DNA of 64,000 nucleotides from Gnetum montanum (Eukaryota > Streptophyta > Gnetopsida > Gnetales > Gnetaceae). This document shows positions 12,501 through 25,020 of this stretch, piece after piece. Position 1 is the stretch's first letter. Every line of letters begins with the position of its first letter. Location of the stretch: assembly GCA_015680685.1 (NCBI GenBank), contig MNCI01002654.1, forward strand, positions 38,157 through 102,156, read 5' to 3'. A model generated the notes under the pieces. It was not told the DNA's origin and made no database searches. It was given only the letters and a program-made list of their open reading frames with translations. A program made the translations under genes and the position numbers.

Positions 12501-12707
12501 CTTGTTTGGACTATAGGGGATCCATGGATTGATAAGGAAAAATTTAGTATTCTCTTTAAGCATTTCTACATGAAGAGGAAAGCACCAGTTAAACCACTGT
12601 AGAAGCCATTGATATAAGAGAAGTTATTACCATAAAAAAAACTTGAAAGTTTTCAATAGTAGTTTTAAATATTTCTAAAAATTTTGTAAATTTTTAATAT
12701 CTACTCA
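9542..12707. repeat. Long direct repeat, copy B
   Basis: This is the second copy of the block at 335-3853, starting at CATAAATGAAAGTTAAATGG next to the LINE 3' end. Similarity ends near TTTTTAAT at about 12690-12707. Unlike copy A, it continues rightward into a copia leader, primer-binding site and LTR end (13145-13158), so B is in its native context. The left part (9542-10450) is AT-rich and non-coding and contains the polypurine-TGTTGG motif near 9600-9620. Confidence 0.85.
10450..11585 (-). pseudogene. gag: Ty1/copia gag (copy B)
   Basis: This is the more complete gag copy. It includes the part lost from copy A: KIVRTLNHEYKTKTIVMEEV, then FDTLKLEKIQSALTTYEMTL, then VEEGLLKNDS. This is the segment between the UBN2 core and the basic tail in plant copia gag. 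The C-terminal side, near 10480-10530, is acidic (SSDEEDIN), also typical. It is broken by several stops. Upstream in the same sense are the leader, primer site and LTR end. No pol domain lies to the left, where the block stops at the LINE. Confidence 0.78.
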
Positions 12708-13140
12708 GATTTTTTTATCATTCTTGTGACCACTTAAATAAAATCTTATAATACAACATTTAGTTAGGCTGTTAAGGTTACTTCCATAAATTTGGTAAAA
12801 AAATTTATTGTTATTTTTTTAACTTGATGATAAGTTTTTAGTCAATTTTCGGGGTACGATGAACATTCAACAAGCTTATTTCAACTATTTACAATATTGC
12901 AAATCTAACATGAAAAAAATGAAAGAAGTATTTCAAATGATCTTTGATCTTTCATAAGTTTTTGATTTTTCTTGACATTTAATTATGCCTTCCTTTGCTT
13001 CCTATTTTTTTTGGATGAATTCCACATTTTCTTGTAGTCATTAAATTTGAAATTGCATTTATGACTTTTTCACAAACTAAGTTACATAAATAATGCACTA
13101 TTTTGGAAAATTCTTGTTTGAGTCTTACATGGCTTCAACC
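12708..13140 (-). other. Copia leader, non-coding
   Basis: AT-rich DNA between the block end and the primer-binding site, with no coding pattern. By position it is the 5' untranslated leader of the copia element whose gag lies to the left. Confidence 0.45.
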
Positions 13141-13144
13141 TTTA

Positions 13145-13155
13145 CTTGGATACCA
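13145..13155 (-). promoter_or_regulatory. Copia primer-binding site
   Basis: On the - strand the order is CACCAACA (LTR end), AT, then TGGTATCCAAG. The first seven bases match the initiator-tRNA-Met complement used by most plant copia elements. It lies two bases from an LTR end and upstream of copia gag, as expected. Confidence 0.7.
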
Positions 13156-13157
13156 AT

Positions 13158-16100
13158 TGTTGGTGTTTGATGGATGAATCTGTTTTATGAAAATTCTAAA
13201 AATCTATTAAAATATAATAAAGAAAATAAAAAATTTATTTAATAAAGCTATAATATTACATCATGAGTCATGGCCTTTCACCATAAGTCATGGTATTTGA
13301 AAATAAACAAATTTTGATTACTGTGAATACCACAAATTGACCATGGATCATTGTACTTTACTAAGAGCTAACCATGGGTTTTTTTGCTTTACCACAAGTT
13401 AATCAAGAGTTGTGGTATAGTCACCATGACCTAACTATAGGTCACACTGAAAAATCATAAGTTTAGGTCAAATTCGAAAGGTCATATCTTTCTCATTATT
13501 TGGATTTTGGAGGTGATCTTAGACTCATTGGAAATATTTATCTATTTACATAATTTTATATTAATTAGATATTATTTAGTTATTTATATTTATTTTAAAT
13601 AATTATTATTGAGAACTATCTTATTTTGTTAGAATGCTTCACAATGAGTCTTGGAATAATCCACAAGTCAAGGTGGGTTGTGGCCACTCTTTTATGATGA
13701 AATTTATAAGTACAAGTGGTGATGATTTCATTGTTTTATTTTTTGAATAACATGAGCTAACCATGAGTCATGGTCTACTTTACCTTGAGTTGTGATTAGG
13801 TCATGGAATTGCAGAAAAATTTAATTTTGAAGGATTCTGAAGTTGAATTTGAATGGAACTTGATTCATTTGAGTTACCTTGAGTTACTAAAGAACCTAAG
13901 ATGTTGAATTGATATGAATAAAATAATTTTATGGGTGTATTTGATTGATCCCACTTTAATTACCATTAATCTTTTAAACTGAAGGTAGAACATGTACTAT
14001 AATGAATTTTCTAATAATACTTTAACAAAATTATTAATAACAATGAACTGGTGATGGGATAAATTTGGAAATTATTGAAGTATGAAATGGTAACTTTTGT
14101 TAATTATTGGATGATAAATAAATGTAATGAATGAGATGTTGATAATTAAAAATAGATAAAATGATGATAATTGATGTAGTGATGATGGAATATGGAATGT
14201 GGATTAATCAAAAAATTTTGTAATTTAATCTTTCTTATTACTCAAGCATCCATACAATCATATTTTGTCCACATATTTATAGCCAAGTACTGTGGCGATA
14301 CTAATATATGATGGGATAAAACTATTTTCCTGGAAATTGGATAGGAAAATGAAGGAACATGAGAGATTGATGTCATTATTTAGTTATATCTGTCCATCAA
14401 TCTTTTAATGAAAGAAAAATATATGGAATTTTTTACCTTGTCCTATGTGACATATGAATCCAAATATAATTTTCATGGGTTTGGTCCCTAGTTTATCTAA
14501 GAGTTGATTTTTCTTTGCTCAAATTTTTCTTTTCTTCAAATTTAAATTTTGACTTTATGCATTTACTTGATTTAATTGCACTTCCATATATAAATATTTC
14601 CTTCAATAACCTAGAACTTAGGCTTACTAAATTTATTTCTTTATCTTGTTTTTAATTTTTAACATAGGTAAGTTAGGTGAGTGGATTATGAGTGTCCAAA
14701 GTGCATGATAGAACAAAAAAATTAGCCTTACCCATGTCTCATAGTACAATGAGACTAACTAATACTAATATAGTACTAATAGGAGTCCAACCATTTTTGG
14801 AACAATATGATTTATCATACAAATTGTAGTGTAATTTAGTTATAAGGTTCAAACATGATGTTGAGTGGATTACCAAGAACACTCATATATATCATTGACT
14901 TCAGGAAGTATAAAAGAGATTATAATACATATAATAGAAATGAAACCCATATTACTATAGTGAGAGATGGAGAAAATATTTATAATTTTATGTTTTATAA
15001 TTTTTATGGATTTTATGCTTATGAGAAATAAAATGATAATAAACATATATGCATCGCAATCCGTCTTGAGGATAGGTACAATACCACAAAAAATGTAATA
15101 AAATGTCTCTTAGTTACAACCTTGATGGCCTAACATCATATCATATAGTTATGACCTCCTTAGATATGGAACGAATCATCGTAGTTTAATCAAACAAAAA
15201 TTAAATAAATATTTTTATTTTTCTTAATGTTTAAGGCATCAATGGTAGAATAAGGAAAAACTATGAGCTTTATTCATTGTGAAAACACTAAACTCTACAT
15301 TAACCAAATGATTCTAAACTATGTAAGCAAGGTAGCACTTTAACAAAGTCTAGTTGTACTTGTAAAAGCAATGACTCAAAACACATAAGATAAGAAAGAA
15401 AATGAACTTACTCAAAAGCAAATCTTTTCATGTAAGTTGGATTTTAAAAGCTAAATAGAAATGCTATAAATGAATTGTCTTATGGGAGACCTTATCTAGG
15501 GTATTTATAGTTTTCACAAAATAATGGTAGAGGTTTATTAGCACCTAGGCAGAAACAAAGGTCCATTAGCATAACCTAGGCAACCTAGAAACATACTAGA
15601 GATAATTTGAGAGAAAAGGGAACAAAGAAAGCTTGCTAGAAGGGTGTATAAGTGCCCATATGCTAATGTAGGGGGTATGCTAATGTAGGGTAGTTAGTGC
15701 ATCCCCTCCTAGCACACTTGGATTACTAAGTTTAGATGAGAGCTAGAACACCAAGGAACATGTTAGAAGATTTCTAGAATACTCGAATAAAGCCAGAGAC
15801 ATTCCAAGAAGCTTAAAAGATGAACCAAACCTAAAATTATGATAGGGGAGGCTAGGAAACAAACGTAGGAGGTAGAATTAGTAACCATATACTAAAAATC
15901 ATAAATATAGGATGAAAAATATTTCCCAAGTTCATGGCTTATAGTCAACTTACAAAATATCATTGGGCACCTCATCATTCCTTCATGACTAAGTAAAGCT
16001 AGTCTTATAGTTCTAATACCCAAGACATAAAGCTGGGACTAAACACATTTCATGATCAATGTAAAGAAGGATAATTGTACAAATATAAGGACCATGACTA

Positions 16101-16430
16101 TGATACAATACAAGATAACTCATTGAGAAGTACCAAGGGGTGATGGCTAAGAGAAGAAGCATCCTAACATACCTACTTGATATGGAAAGAAGCCTGAAGA
16201 GCTTGGTGCAAACATGTAAAATTTTTTAAGTTGTGTCTCAAGGTCCATTACCCTTTCTTAGAGTTATTGATTTTATTCATGCATTAGTCACTACTATCAC
16301 AAAAGTGCTTGACATTATTCCTCAACATCCACCTAGAATTGCTTGCAAATTTTCCTAATGAACAATAGCTTATGCTATTCCATTTCTAACTTGACCACTC
16401 CTCAATGAATTTTCTCCTCTATATTTATGT
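13158..16430. other. LTR-derived and unassigned AT-rich DNA
   Basis: The left edge (TGTTGGTG on the + strand) is the inner end of the copia 5' LTR. Its outer end was not found. From 13260 to 13830 there are many variants of CATGAGTCATGG and ACCATGGGT, a dispersed short-motif pattern common in LTRs. A small tandem copy of TATGCTAATGTAGGG lies near 15659-15690. From about 14000 to 16430 I see no coding or structural feature. Confidence 0.4.
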
Positions 16431-16439
16431 ACAATCAAT

Positions 16440-18490
16440 CTATAGAAGTCTAAATCACATAAGGAGAACTCCTCTATTCTTCTTGGACATCCTCTTTTAC
16501 CTCCTTGAGTCTCCTCCCAAGAACTATGATAGTTGCTTCATGGTGAAGGATGTACATATTCTCCAATAAATCCATCTTCTCCTATAGTGTTAGCGTACTT
16601 GGGATCATTTTTTGGAGTTTGGCATGTAAGATGTTGAATTTTTCCTTCAACTGATGCCTCTTCCTAGTTAGTCATTCATTAAGTAGAGCTATAAGTTTGT
16701 GTAGTCTATGTAGCTTGACATCCTAGGTTTCTTGCTCAATTAGATGAATCTTTCCTAGTTCATCAATTTCCCTAGTAGTCTTATCTACCAGCTTCTATTA
16801 TGAGTTTTAATTCTCATTTTCTATACAAAGGCATTTATCATAAAATTGAGCCATGATTTGGCTCTCATTCTCTAGCCTTTGTATCTACTAGAAAATGAGA
16901 GTACTTTCTTATCTTTTTCTTGGCTCATCCTTTCCCACTTTTAAGACTAATGTTTTAGAATTTTGATTTGCTACTCTAAGTCATCCTTCATATACAAGGC
17001 TTTTGTACTAACCTATCATGCCTAAAATAACTCAACTTGTAGGTGTTCAATTGGTATCTCTAGAGTGATTGTGGAAGATGCTAGTACCAATGGTGTAATA
17101 TGTTCCAATTACTCCTACAATTGTTGTATCTCTATTTGATTTCTTCACAGCTTAGAAAGTTCTATCAATATCTAAAATTTCTAACTTGGCATGTACCTTA
17201 ATTAGTTTATTTTCCACCATACTGTCAATGTTTCTTAACAACAACTTAGAGGTTGGATCGATCCTTTTCTCTTCTTCTAACCAGCCACTAGTCGCAAATT
17301 AATTAGTAGATACTTGAAAGAATTTTGTTAAATGTTAGAAATTATGCATGCTATGACTTGATTGATGTGAAGAGGAAATTTCTCATAAAGGAACATGAGT
17401 TCCTAACTAAATAGTGGCATCATGAGTGACCATGGGTGGATCATCCAGCAAGAAAGAAGAAAACTGAAATAGATCTTTCTTTATAGTCCCACCACCGACA
17501 ATGGATCTCATCATGTATAATAAGTTCCTATCAAGGTCTAATGAATTCCTAATATGAATTATGGCAGCCTACCCCTCACCTTAAACATTCATAATAGGTC
17601 AAAATTACCACTAAGAAGAGGTTCTTGGATTTCTTGATGCTCAAACTAAGAGGTCGGAAGATGAATTTGCTAAGCAATTGCACATGTGTATGTTGAGAAG
17701 CTAAAGTCATGAATGGTGCTCTTGTTTGCTGTTGATAGAGCTTATCTAAAGCACATATGTAGAATAATTTATAGAAGGTATCTCATCCTTTAAAATAGGT
17801 ATAGTCATAGTGATTCTTGGATGTTGCCTTAGGATCACCATTATTATGTTCTTCTAGTTTGTCATTCCAAAAATTATGAGATGTCTTCTCACATGATTTA
17901 CTATTCCTAGTAATTCATAGAGTTTTCTAATTAACCTTGGGAAGGCATAGACCTCCCTGTCATATCAGGATGCATCTCTAATCTTCTGGATTAAGTTCTT
18001 ATAGAAAAAATAGAGGATATTAATGGCACAATTTCCCCTTCTCATTGTCACAATCTTGACACCCCAAGTAGAGATACCTAATGGTCATTTGGTGAATAAT
18101 AAATTGTGCATGACAATCTTGTACATAGTATAATGAATATGAGAACTTTAGACATCTTCACCTCTACTTTTTTTATGTTAAAGACCTCAAGAAGAACTTT
18201 TGACTTGAGCTTAGACTCAATATTTTATTGGCCAACTCATTTGGAAATCCTATGAATTTGAAGATTGTCCATGTCAAAATAGCTATAGGATTCCCTCCAA
18301 AAAACATCATGGTACCATTTTCTATAAGGTTTTGATAGAACTCTTCTACCTCATATTAGTACAAGATAAAGGATTGCATGATATACTCATAAGACCTATC
18401 TTCTATAGTGACTCGCTGAGCTTAGAATAAGTGAGCTTAAGGAACTAATGATAGTTTTTCTCTTGATGGATTAGTCACTGTCAAAACTCA
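16440..18490 (-). pseudogene. Decayed ORF of unknown function with coiled-coil C-terminus
   Basis: The reverse strand reads protein-like for about 680 codons with scattered stops and at least one frame change. The N-terminal part includes FYQNLIENGTMMFFGGNPIA and FKFIGFPNELANKILSLSSK. A middle part near 17960 reads DREVYAFPRLIRKLYELLGI. The C-terminal part (16940-16450) is charged and heptad-like, for example RKRHQLKEKFNILHAKLQK, suggesting a coiled coil. I do not recognise the family. Accessory ORFs of plant gypsy or plant-mobile-domain elements are possible sources. Its start lies about 50 bp from the Tat LTR at 18537, which may have cut it. Confidence 0.5.
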
Positions 18491-18536
18491 TGTGCACACA
18501 CACCATCTTGGATATCATCTAGCTTATCATCATTGT

Positions 18537-19985
18537 TGAAACACCACCAATAAAATTCATGTTGTAACCTTTTCGCATTGTAAATTTTACCCCATGAAAC
18601 CCAAGGCTAAAAATACATTGTAAAATGTGAATATTGCAATCCAAGAGATGTAATTTCACATACTTTAGCTTTTGGGGCTAAAAAATGCCTCATAAGTGGT
18701 CAAACCCTTAACTTCCAATTAAAAAAAGTCATTNNNNNNNNNNNNNNNNNNNNNNNNNNNNNNNNNNNNNNNNNNNNNNNNNNNNNNNNNNNNNNNNNNN
18801 NNNNNNNNNNNNNNNNNNNNNNNNNNNNNNNNNNNNNNNNNGGGGTGGTGTGGGGTGGTGTTTATAACTATTACTTCCCAACATTGCTACTACACCCCCA
18901 ACGTTGCTCTAATTGCTCAAGCATGGCCCTAGCACCTCATCATTGCTCCATCCTCAACATGGGTGTTATACCCCAACATGGATGTCATACCCCCAGCGTG
19001 GGTCTTATACCCCTAGTATGGATTTTGCAAGCCCAACATTACTAATGAAAGACCCAATGTGGGTGGAAGAAGCCAACATCGGTAAAATTATTATTTACTA
19101 TTTTTAGTAAATGGAATGGTTTAGGTACCTTGGGGATATCAAAACTTATCATACATTGAAACCATGCTAGATTTAGATACTTGTAACACTTGTATGTGAC
19201 AACAATTTGTTAGTAATTAGGCAAAAATTTGCAACCAAATTTATGGTCAAATACCTATAAAAACCAAGCTCCAACACCATAGAAAGGTTTCCAAGTTTTG
19301 CAACTTGTTCCCAACTTTTGAAAGTATCACATTTTTTATTATTTGTAGCATTTTGCATTCAAGAGCTTTGAGAATTCATTGTGAATATAAGGCTTTTGGA
19401 GTAATCTTAGCATCGGACCTATAACCACTATCCCCACTATTATACCCCACTAAGATTGTGTGTGGTTCTATACCAACACTAAGCAACATAAGCATTGAGA
19501 CTCAAAGTGTGGCTCTTCTTGATAGTCCAAATCCCCCACACATCTTACCTCCCATGCACCACCAATGTTGTAGATCTTGTGATAAGTGCAACAAGGTTTG
19601 ATAGTATTGATAATTATGGAGCCTATAGATCATGGAGCTAACTATGGCATCCAAAGCCACTAGTTTCAATAGATTCCAAACCATCAGTGAAGTGAACCCC
19701 CTTTTACTTCCTTAGACACACTTGTACATAGTTTGAACTATCTTTCTTTTATTAGAATAAAGTTTACAGTTCCAATTGTTGTGCAAGATAGCTAGATTTG
19801 ATTTATTTTGTGCATATATTTCTAGATCTATATTACAATTTCATTTTATTACCCTTGTTGACACTCTATAAGTCCCTAGGTGATCATTAAGATCATCTAG
19901 GGTACATCAAATCCTATTTTTCAGAGGCCCTTGGGGTCTAGGGTTAAAACTAGCTTGGTCAAGATTGTCAATTTTTCTAGCACTG
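18537..19985 (+). mobile_element. 5' LTR of + strand Tat-type gypsy element (T0)
   Basis: It starts TGAAACACCACC and is the inverse of the LTRs at 25021-26551 and 39987-41644. Its first 190 bp match their right ends (TTTCATGGGG, CTTTTGGGGC), and 19870-19920 matches their left parts around CTAGGG. The 3' end is approximate. It contains the gap 18734-18841 and CCCAACATGGG-like motifs (18900-19080). No polypurine tract precedes it, so it is read as a 5' LTR. Confidence 0.7.
18734..18841. other. Assembly gap
   Basis: A run of 108 Ns inside the Tat 5' LTR. Confidence 0.99.
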
Positions 19986-19996
19986 AATTTTCTATT

Positions 19997-20004
19997 TGGT
20001 ATAG
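19997..20004 (+). promoter_or_regulatory. Candidate primer-binding site of T0
   Basis: TTTGGTATAG lies just after the inferred LTR end. Its TGGTAT matches the start of the initiator-tRNA-Met complement, but the following bases do not, so this is a weak call that rests on position. Confidence 0.35.
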
Positions 20005-20882
20005 TTTTCTAGCATTAGAAGGAGGACATTTTCTCATGTTCTACATCCAATCCTATTAACTATGTAACAACATTATCTATGATCCAAAATCTTAAAACCA
20101 TTAAAGAATTTTTTCAAAATTTTCCAACACCTTTTTCTACTACTAAACTAACACTACCACCCATACCCCATGCCACTAAAACCAAGTGTTGAGGTTGTAG
20201 GTAATTTATGCTTTTGGAAATTTTCATAGTAGTTTTTGGTAATTCCAAAGCCAACATGGGTTTTCAACCAAATTCTTACCCTCCTATTCTATGAAAAAGT
20301 TTCAGCCAAGCCAACATTAGCACCTTGCTAGAACCGAAACCTTTGAAAAATTAAGATTCTACCAAAAAGTAAAACCTCCAATGCTATAAAGAAAGGTGTG
20401 AGATTTTTCATCTTACCCCCCTACTTCCTTCCTTTTCACCTTTAGCATGGGTAAGGCTAGCAAGCCTAGTGTGGTGGGGGTTTAACACTAAATTATTGCT
20501 TTTTCTCAAGTAAAAGGATACAACCCTTTTGACTATCACCTACACTATGAAACCTACAACCTTTCATAGCCATACCCCTTTTAGCACTCTAAAAATTTCA
20601 TTTGTTGGACTTTTTACTCTTTTTATTAATTAAACATTTTATTTAGCCAAGCTTCAACATTATTAACATATCATTTTAACAATCAACCATCTTATCATTT
20701 AACTTCACTAACACTAGAGTTAGCTAATAGGCCATAAGAGTGTATGACCCCAAGTACCCTACTGTGGCTAAATGTAGGAAATTCTTAAGGCTTAGGGGGA
20801 AAAACCATAAATTTTTGGTCATAAAAGAAGATCATAACAACTTTGTTTGTATAGGATTCAAGTTAGCATGTTGATTCCAAGG
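20005..20882 (+). other. Tat leader, non-coding
   Basis: No coding signal is visible. By position this is the untranslated leader between the 5' LTR and gag of T0. Confidence 0.4.
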
Positions 20883-22440
20883 ATGGATGCAGAAGCTAGA
20901 AAGGAGTACGAGCTTATATATTGTGCTGGGAAGGAATACATTACTTCCCCATATGACAAGATATTTCTCATAGAAACATAGGATTGCATCCTATCTTAAT
21001 TAATTGAGATGGATGAGGAGGATGGAAAGGCTAGCTCAAATGAGCAGCATGAGGAAGAGGATAAGTTTAGGACTAAGTCAAAACATGAAAACCTCATAAA
21101 GGAGCTCTTTTAATAATCACACCCCAAGGCCATAGTCCCTACATCAACCCCCCTCATCTCTTCCATAGGATAGATTCCCCAATCCTCAGCCCCTACCTAC
21201 CTTATCATGTTTGGGCCAACACCCATTATCGTAGTGCACCAAACAAAATTGGTACCATAGTCTACAACGGTTCATTTTTCCATGTCTTTCACCACATAAC
21301 CATGGTCTTTGTGGCCGTCCTTGGTGGTTTTGACTAACACTAATTCTATTTCCACCCAGATGGGTTCCACTATGGGACCTTAGGTGACCCAAGGATTACA
21401 TACCCCTTCATACCCTTTGTGCCCAAAATACTGGCACAAATCTCATTTTCTATGTTTAGCCCACCTACTACAATGATGAACAAACCTCTTCCCTAAGTGT
21501 TGCAACCTATTGCGAGGTCACAAGCTTCCCTACTTACACCACAACCTTTCATGCAAACCCCACAATCGATAGAGGCACCCCAAGGACTAGATTAAGCTTT
21601 CTAGATGATCTAGGACCTAACTGAAGAGTTAAAGAGGCTCAAGGATTCTACATCCAAGACCATAAAGATTATGAAATTTTATTAGAATGATTTCATTAGT
21701 CTTATGGTTCCACCACTAACTCCTTTCCTTGGTGTCCCCATACCACAGTTTACTCAATACAATGATGAAGGTGACCCTAACTCCCATCTTATAACCTTTA
21801 ACTCTGAGTGCTTATTACTGTAAGCTTGGCTCCACACCGTAATGAGAATATTCCATATGTCCCTTATGGGAAAGGTCCTTAATTGCTATCATGCCTTTTT
21901 AAGAAGATCCATATCTGACCTAATTACACAATTTGTTAACTATTTTAAGTATAACTTGAAATCTAATACCACCCTTGACTAGCTAATGAAGGTCAAGCAA
22001 GGACCCTTTGAGCTAGTGCAAAAGTTCATCCAATGATGGAATGATGGAATGGTTTTATTAACAAGATCTTAGGAGTAATAGTTGAAACTTAGTTGTTGGC
22101 TATTTTCAAGGGGACAATTAACGAATTCATCAACTCAAAATTCTATTACCTTGATGCACGATCACTCAGTTAGGCCTTTTCCCAAATCAATGACATAGAG
22201 GATTCCATGGAACCCAGCCATGACCCAACGTACGTGGCATACAAAAACAAACATGCATGAAAGGAAAATGAGAGGAAAAGAAAAAACAACATGATGATGG
22301 CCATTGTAACATAATAAAATAAAAGAACCACCTAGGGGTTGAGAACCAACCCAACGAAAAGTCCCTACTAACAATAATAACAACCAACCTTCAATGTCTG
22401 GGGCCTCTGCATTGACTACTTTAAGGTCCAAATTTTAGTG
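20883..22440 (+). pseudogene. gag: Tat gypsy gag (T0)
   Basis: Gag forms the virus-like particle. The candidate start is ATG at 20883 (MDAEARKEYELIY), followed by a frame with several stops. The gag core lies at about 21740-22050: PNSHLITFNSECLLL, HMSLMGKVLNCYHAF and VKQGPFELVQKFIQ, matching the retrotransposon-gag family in order. A basic tail follows near 22200-22400. Multiple stops and frame changes make it non-functional. It is followed by a protease in the same sense, as in Tat elements. Confidence 0.75.
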
Positions 22441-22444
22441 AAAA

Positions 22445-24230
22445 GATCAGAAAAAATACACTAGGTTATCCTTGAAGGTATCAGAACTCTTAGATCAACT
22501 ATTGAAGAGTGGGAGGATACAATATATGTAGATGATTAAAAATTCTTGAAAGAGGCATGAGAGGCTATGTGAGATAGTTGAAGACCTCACTTGAGCAACC
22601 AAAGATGACCCTCTAGTTAGTTGTTAGGTCATGAAATTGACTTTTTCCTTACATTAAAATATGACCTACAAAAAATGATAGATAGTGGTGAGCTGGTGTT
22701 TAATGTTTCTAACCTAGTTAAGCCTCAAAACCATTTGATGCATGTATATAAAGAGCCATTGAATGCCAATAAAAGCCCATATACCATAGTATCATTCAAT
22801 GTTAATAATGACCCAAGGCTTGCAAGGGAACCATTTGTGATTTAGGTACCTTCTCACAATGAAAGGGGTACTTCAACTTCTACTAGTCTAAGGCCCCACT
22901 TTTTTGTAAAGATATGATCACCAATTCCCCCAAAAGAGCCTTTTGTAATTAAAGTATCTCCCCCTGTCATTACAACCAAGTTCACCTGCACAACATAACA
23001 ATGACTCCTCGTGGTGGCCAATGCAGTGACCTCTTCCTCCCAAACAACTAATGATAACTAGAAGGCCCCAACCAAGCAATGGAAGAAGCCTACATAAAAG
23101 CCGAAACATGAGAGTGATAAGAAAGCCAAGGCATGGAAGGAAGTGAACTTGCCAAAGCCCACTCCCATATCATCCATACCCATAATCTCTACAATTAATA
23201 CTGCTTCAACTAGTAAACTATGAAAGGAGCCTAAGCCCCAAAGGAAAGGGAAAGAGGAGAAGCCACAATAAATGCGAAGTTCGTATTTTGGGGTGCATCA
23301 ACAAAGCTAAAAATAACTAGGTGACAAGCCCATGTGTAATAACAAAGACTTTCTAAATTCGATGAAATAGGTCAAATAGTCACTGAAATAAAAGAAGACA
23401 ACTCTTAGCATGTATGAATCTGTCATAACATCTACTGCACATTGTGAAGTGCTAGTTAAGATGTTGACCTCCATCCCCATAAGCAGGACATCCATACTAA
23501 CAAAGAATTCATCCATTTGGTGATGGTACCATCTTTTTTGAGGGAATGAGAAAAATCAACATTACTATTGTTTTGCAATAGCAAAATCAAAACTGATCCC
23601 CAAAATAGCGAGGTGACCAAGGCTCCTCTCTTTATAATGATATGGGTAGGACAATACAAAGTGCATAGAGTGCATGTAGATGATGAAGATGCAAAGAATG
23701 TCATCCCCTATACTATATACAACACATATTTTCCTAAGCTTTTAAATCTTTCAATGGATCATGGGCTATTGTCAAGGCGTCTATCTCATTGAACTTTGTG
23801 ATAGGGGAGTAATTTCCCATAACCGCTAACTTCTTGATGTTGGAGGAAATACCAAGATTCAACCTTGTCCTAGGATGACGTTGGCTACCTTAATTACGAG
23901 CTGTGTCTTTGCCCATCCATCAAGAAATTCACCTACCTTATGAGGGAGATGAAATTATCATTCATTGTGATAGTGCAGTTCCCCTAGTAGTTAATAATGT
24001 AGAAATAAAGTAGGGGTTAGAAGTGGAGTTTCAGGAAGAAACTCCTAGCCACAAAGTTAAGAAACCTGATGGAGGGGAGAAGGTCAAAAATAATAATGAT
24101 GGATTAGAAGATATGTTATAGGGAGAGGTCCCCTTTGACATCATTAGTGAAGAAGATGGGAAATATAAACTTGTACAAAACAACACATTTCCTAATATTT
24201 TGAAGATTAAGAAACATTTGCACAAGTGAT
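22445..24230 (+). pseudogene. Tat gypsy linker and aspartic protease (T0)
   Basis: The linker 22445-23560 is decayed coding DNA. The protease region at 23580-23790 reads APLFIMIWVGQYKVHRVHVD then DEDAKNVIPY. The aspartate of the active-site loop is present but the usual D-x-G-A pattern is lost. The C-terminal stretch 23940-24230 contains GDEIIIHCDSAVPL and ends ILKIKKHLHK. It closely parallels the - strand sequence at 63600-64000, showing that this end is a conserved part of the family's gag-pro product. RT is not found downstream because T1 begins at 25021. Confidence 0.65.
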
Positions 24231-25020
24231 GAATGTCCTTGATCCTCCCCCTACCCTATGCACTTATTACTATATAACCATTTGCACTTATAGCGTGTTA
24301 GTCGAAATTACATTTTACTTGTTTATGTCATTTCATTTACTTTATGTTAAGATTTAATTTGCATGTAGCCTAAGAGTTTACCTTTACTTGCATTTTTATT
24401 TATTAAAGCCTTTTCTTTATCTTTTAGCATGATAAACACACAAAAAACCTCATAAAAAATTTAAAAATAGAAAATCCTTTAAAATTTAAAATACAAAAAT
24501 AGATAATAAATATATTTTATTTTGCTAGAACATATAGCCCACCATGACCTAAAACTCACAAGAACCTATGGCTTGCCATGACCTAGAACTAGCAAAGCCT
24601 ATGGCTCGCTATGGCCTTAAACTAGTAAAAAACATTTTACCTTATTCCCTTTTCAGTCTATAGCCTTATTACCTAACCAATTCAATTTGCATTATTACAT
24701 TATAACCAAGTCAGCCAATGTAGCCTTAAACCATCAATTATAACATGAAACTGTGTGACAACAATAAAACCATAATGCTACAATGATATAACCAAAACTA
24801 AAACTTAAAATAATTAAAGTGAGTCTACAACATAACAACCATGACCACACAGAGTGGTGAATGTTTAAACAATACAACATGAATCGTAAACATTAAATCA
24901 TCCACAACCAAAACATTGGCTAACACTAGCCATCACAAAAAACAACATTAACATCAATAGTCATCAATAAGAAACAACTAAAAATAGATAGCTAGTGATG
25001 CTAAGGGGCATATGGAGTAG
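24231..25020 (+). other. Post-protease spacer of T0, non-coding
   Basis: AT-rich DNA with repeats around CCATGACCTA-AACTAG (24535-24620). Related motifs occur near 26690-26770, 41770-41850 and 54950-55020. No gene is visible. It ends where the T1 LTR begins (TGTTGCG at 25021). Confidence 0.5.
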
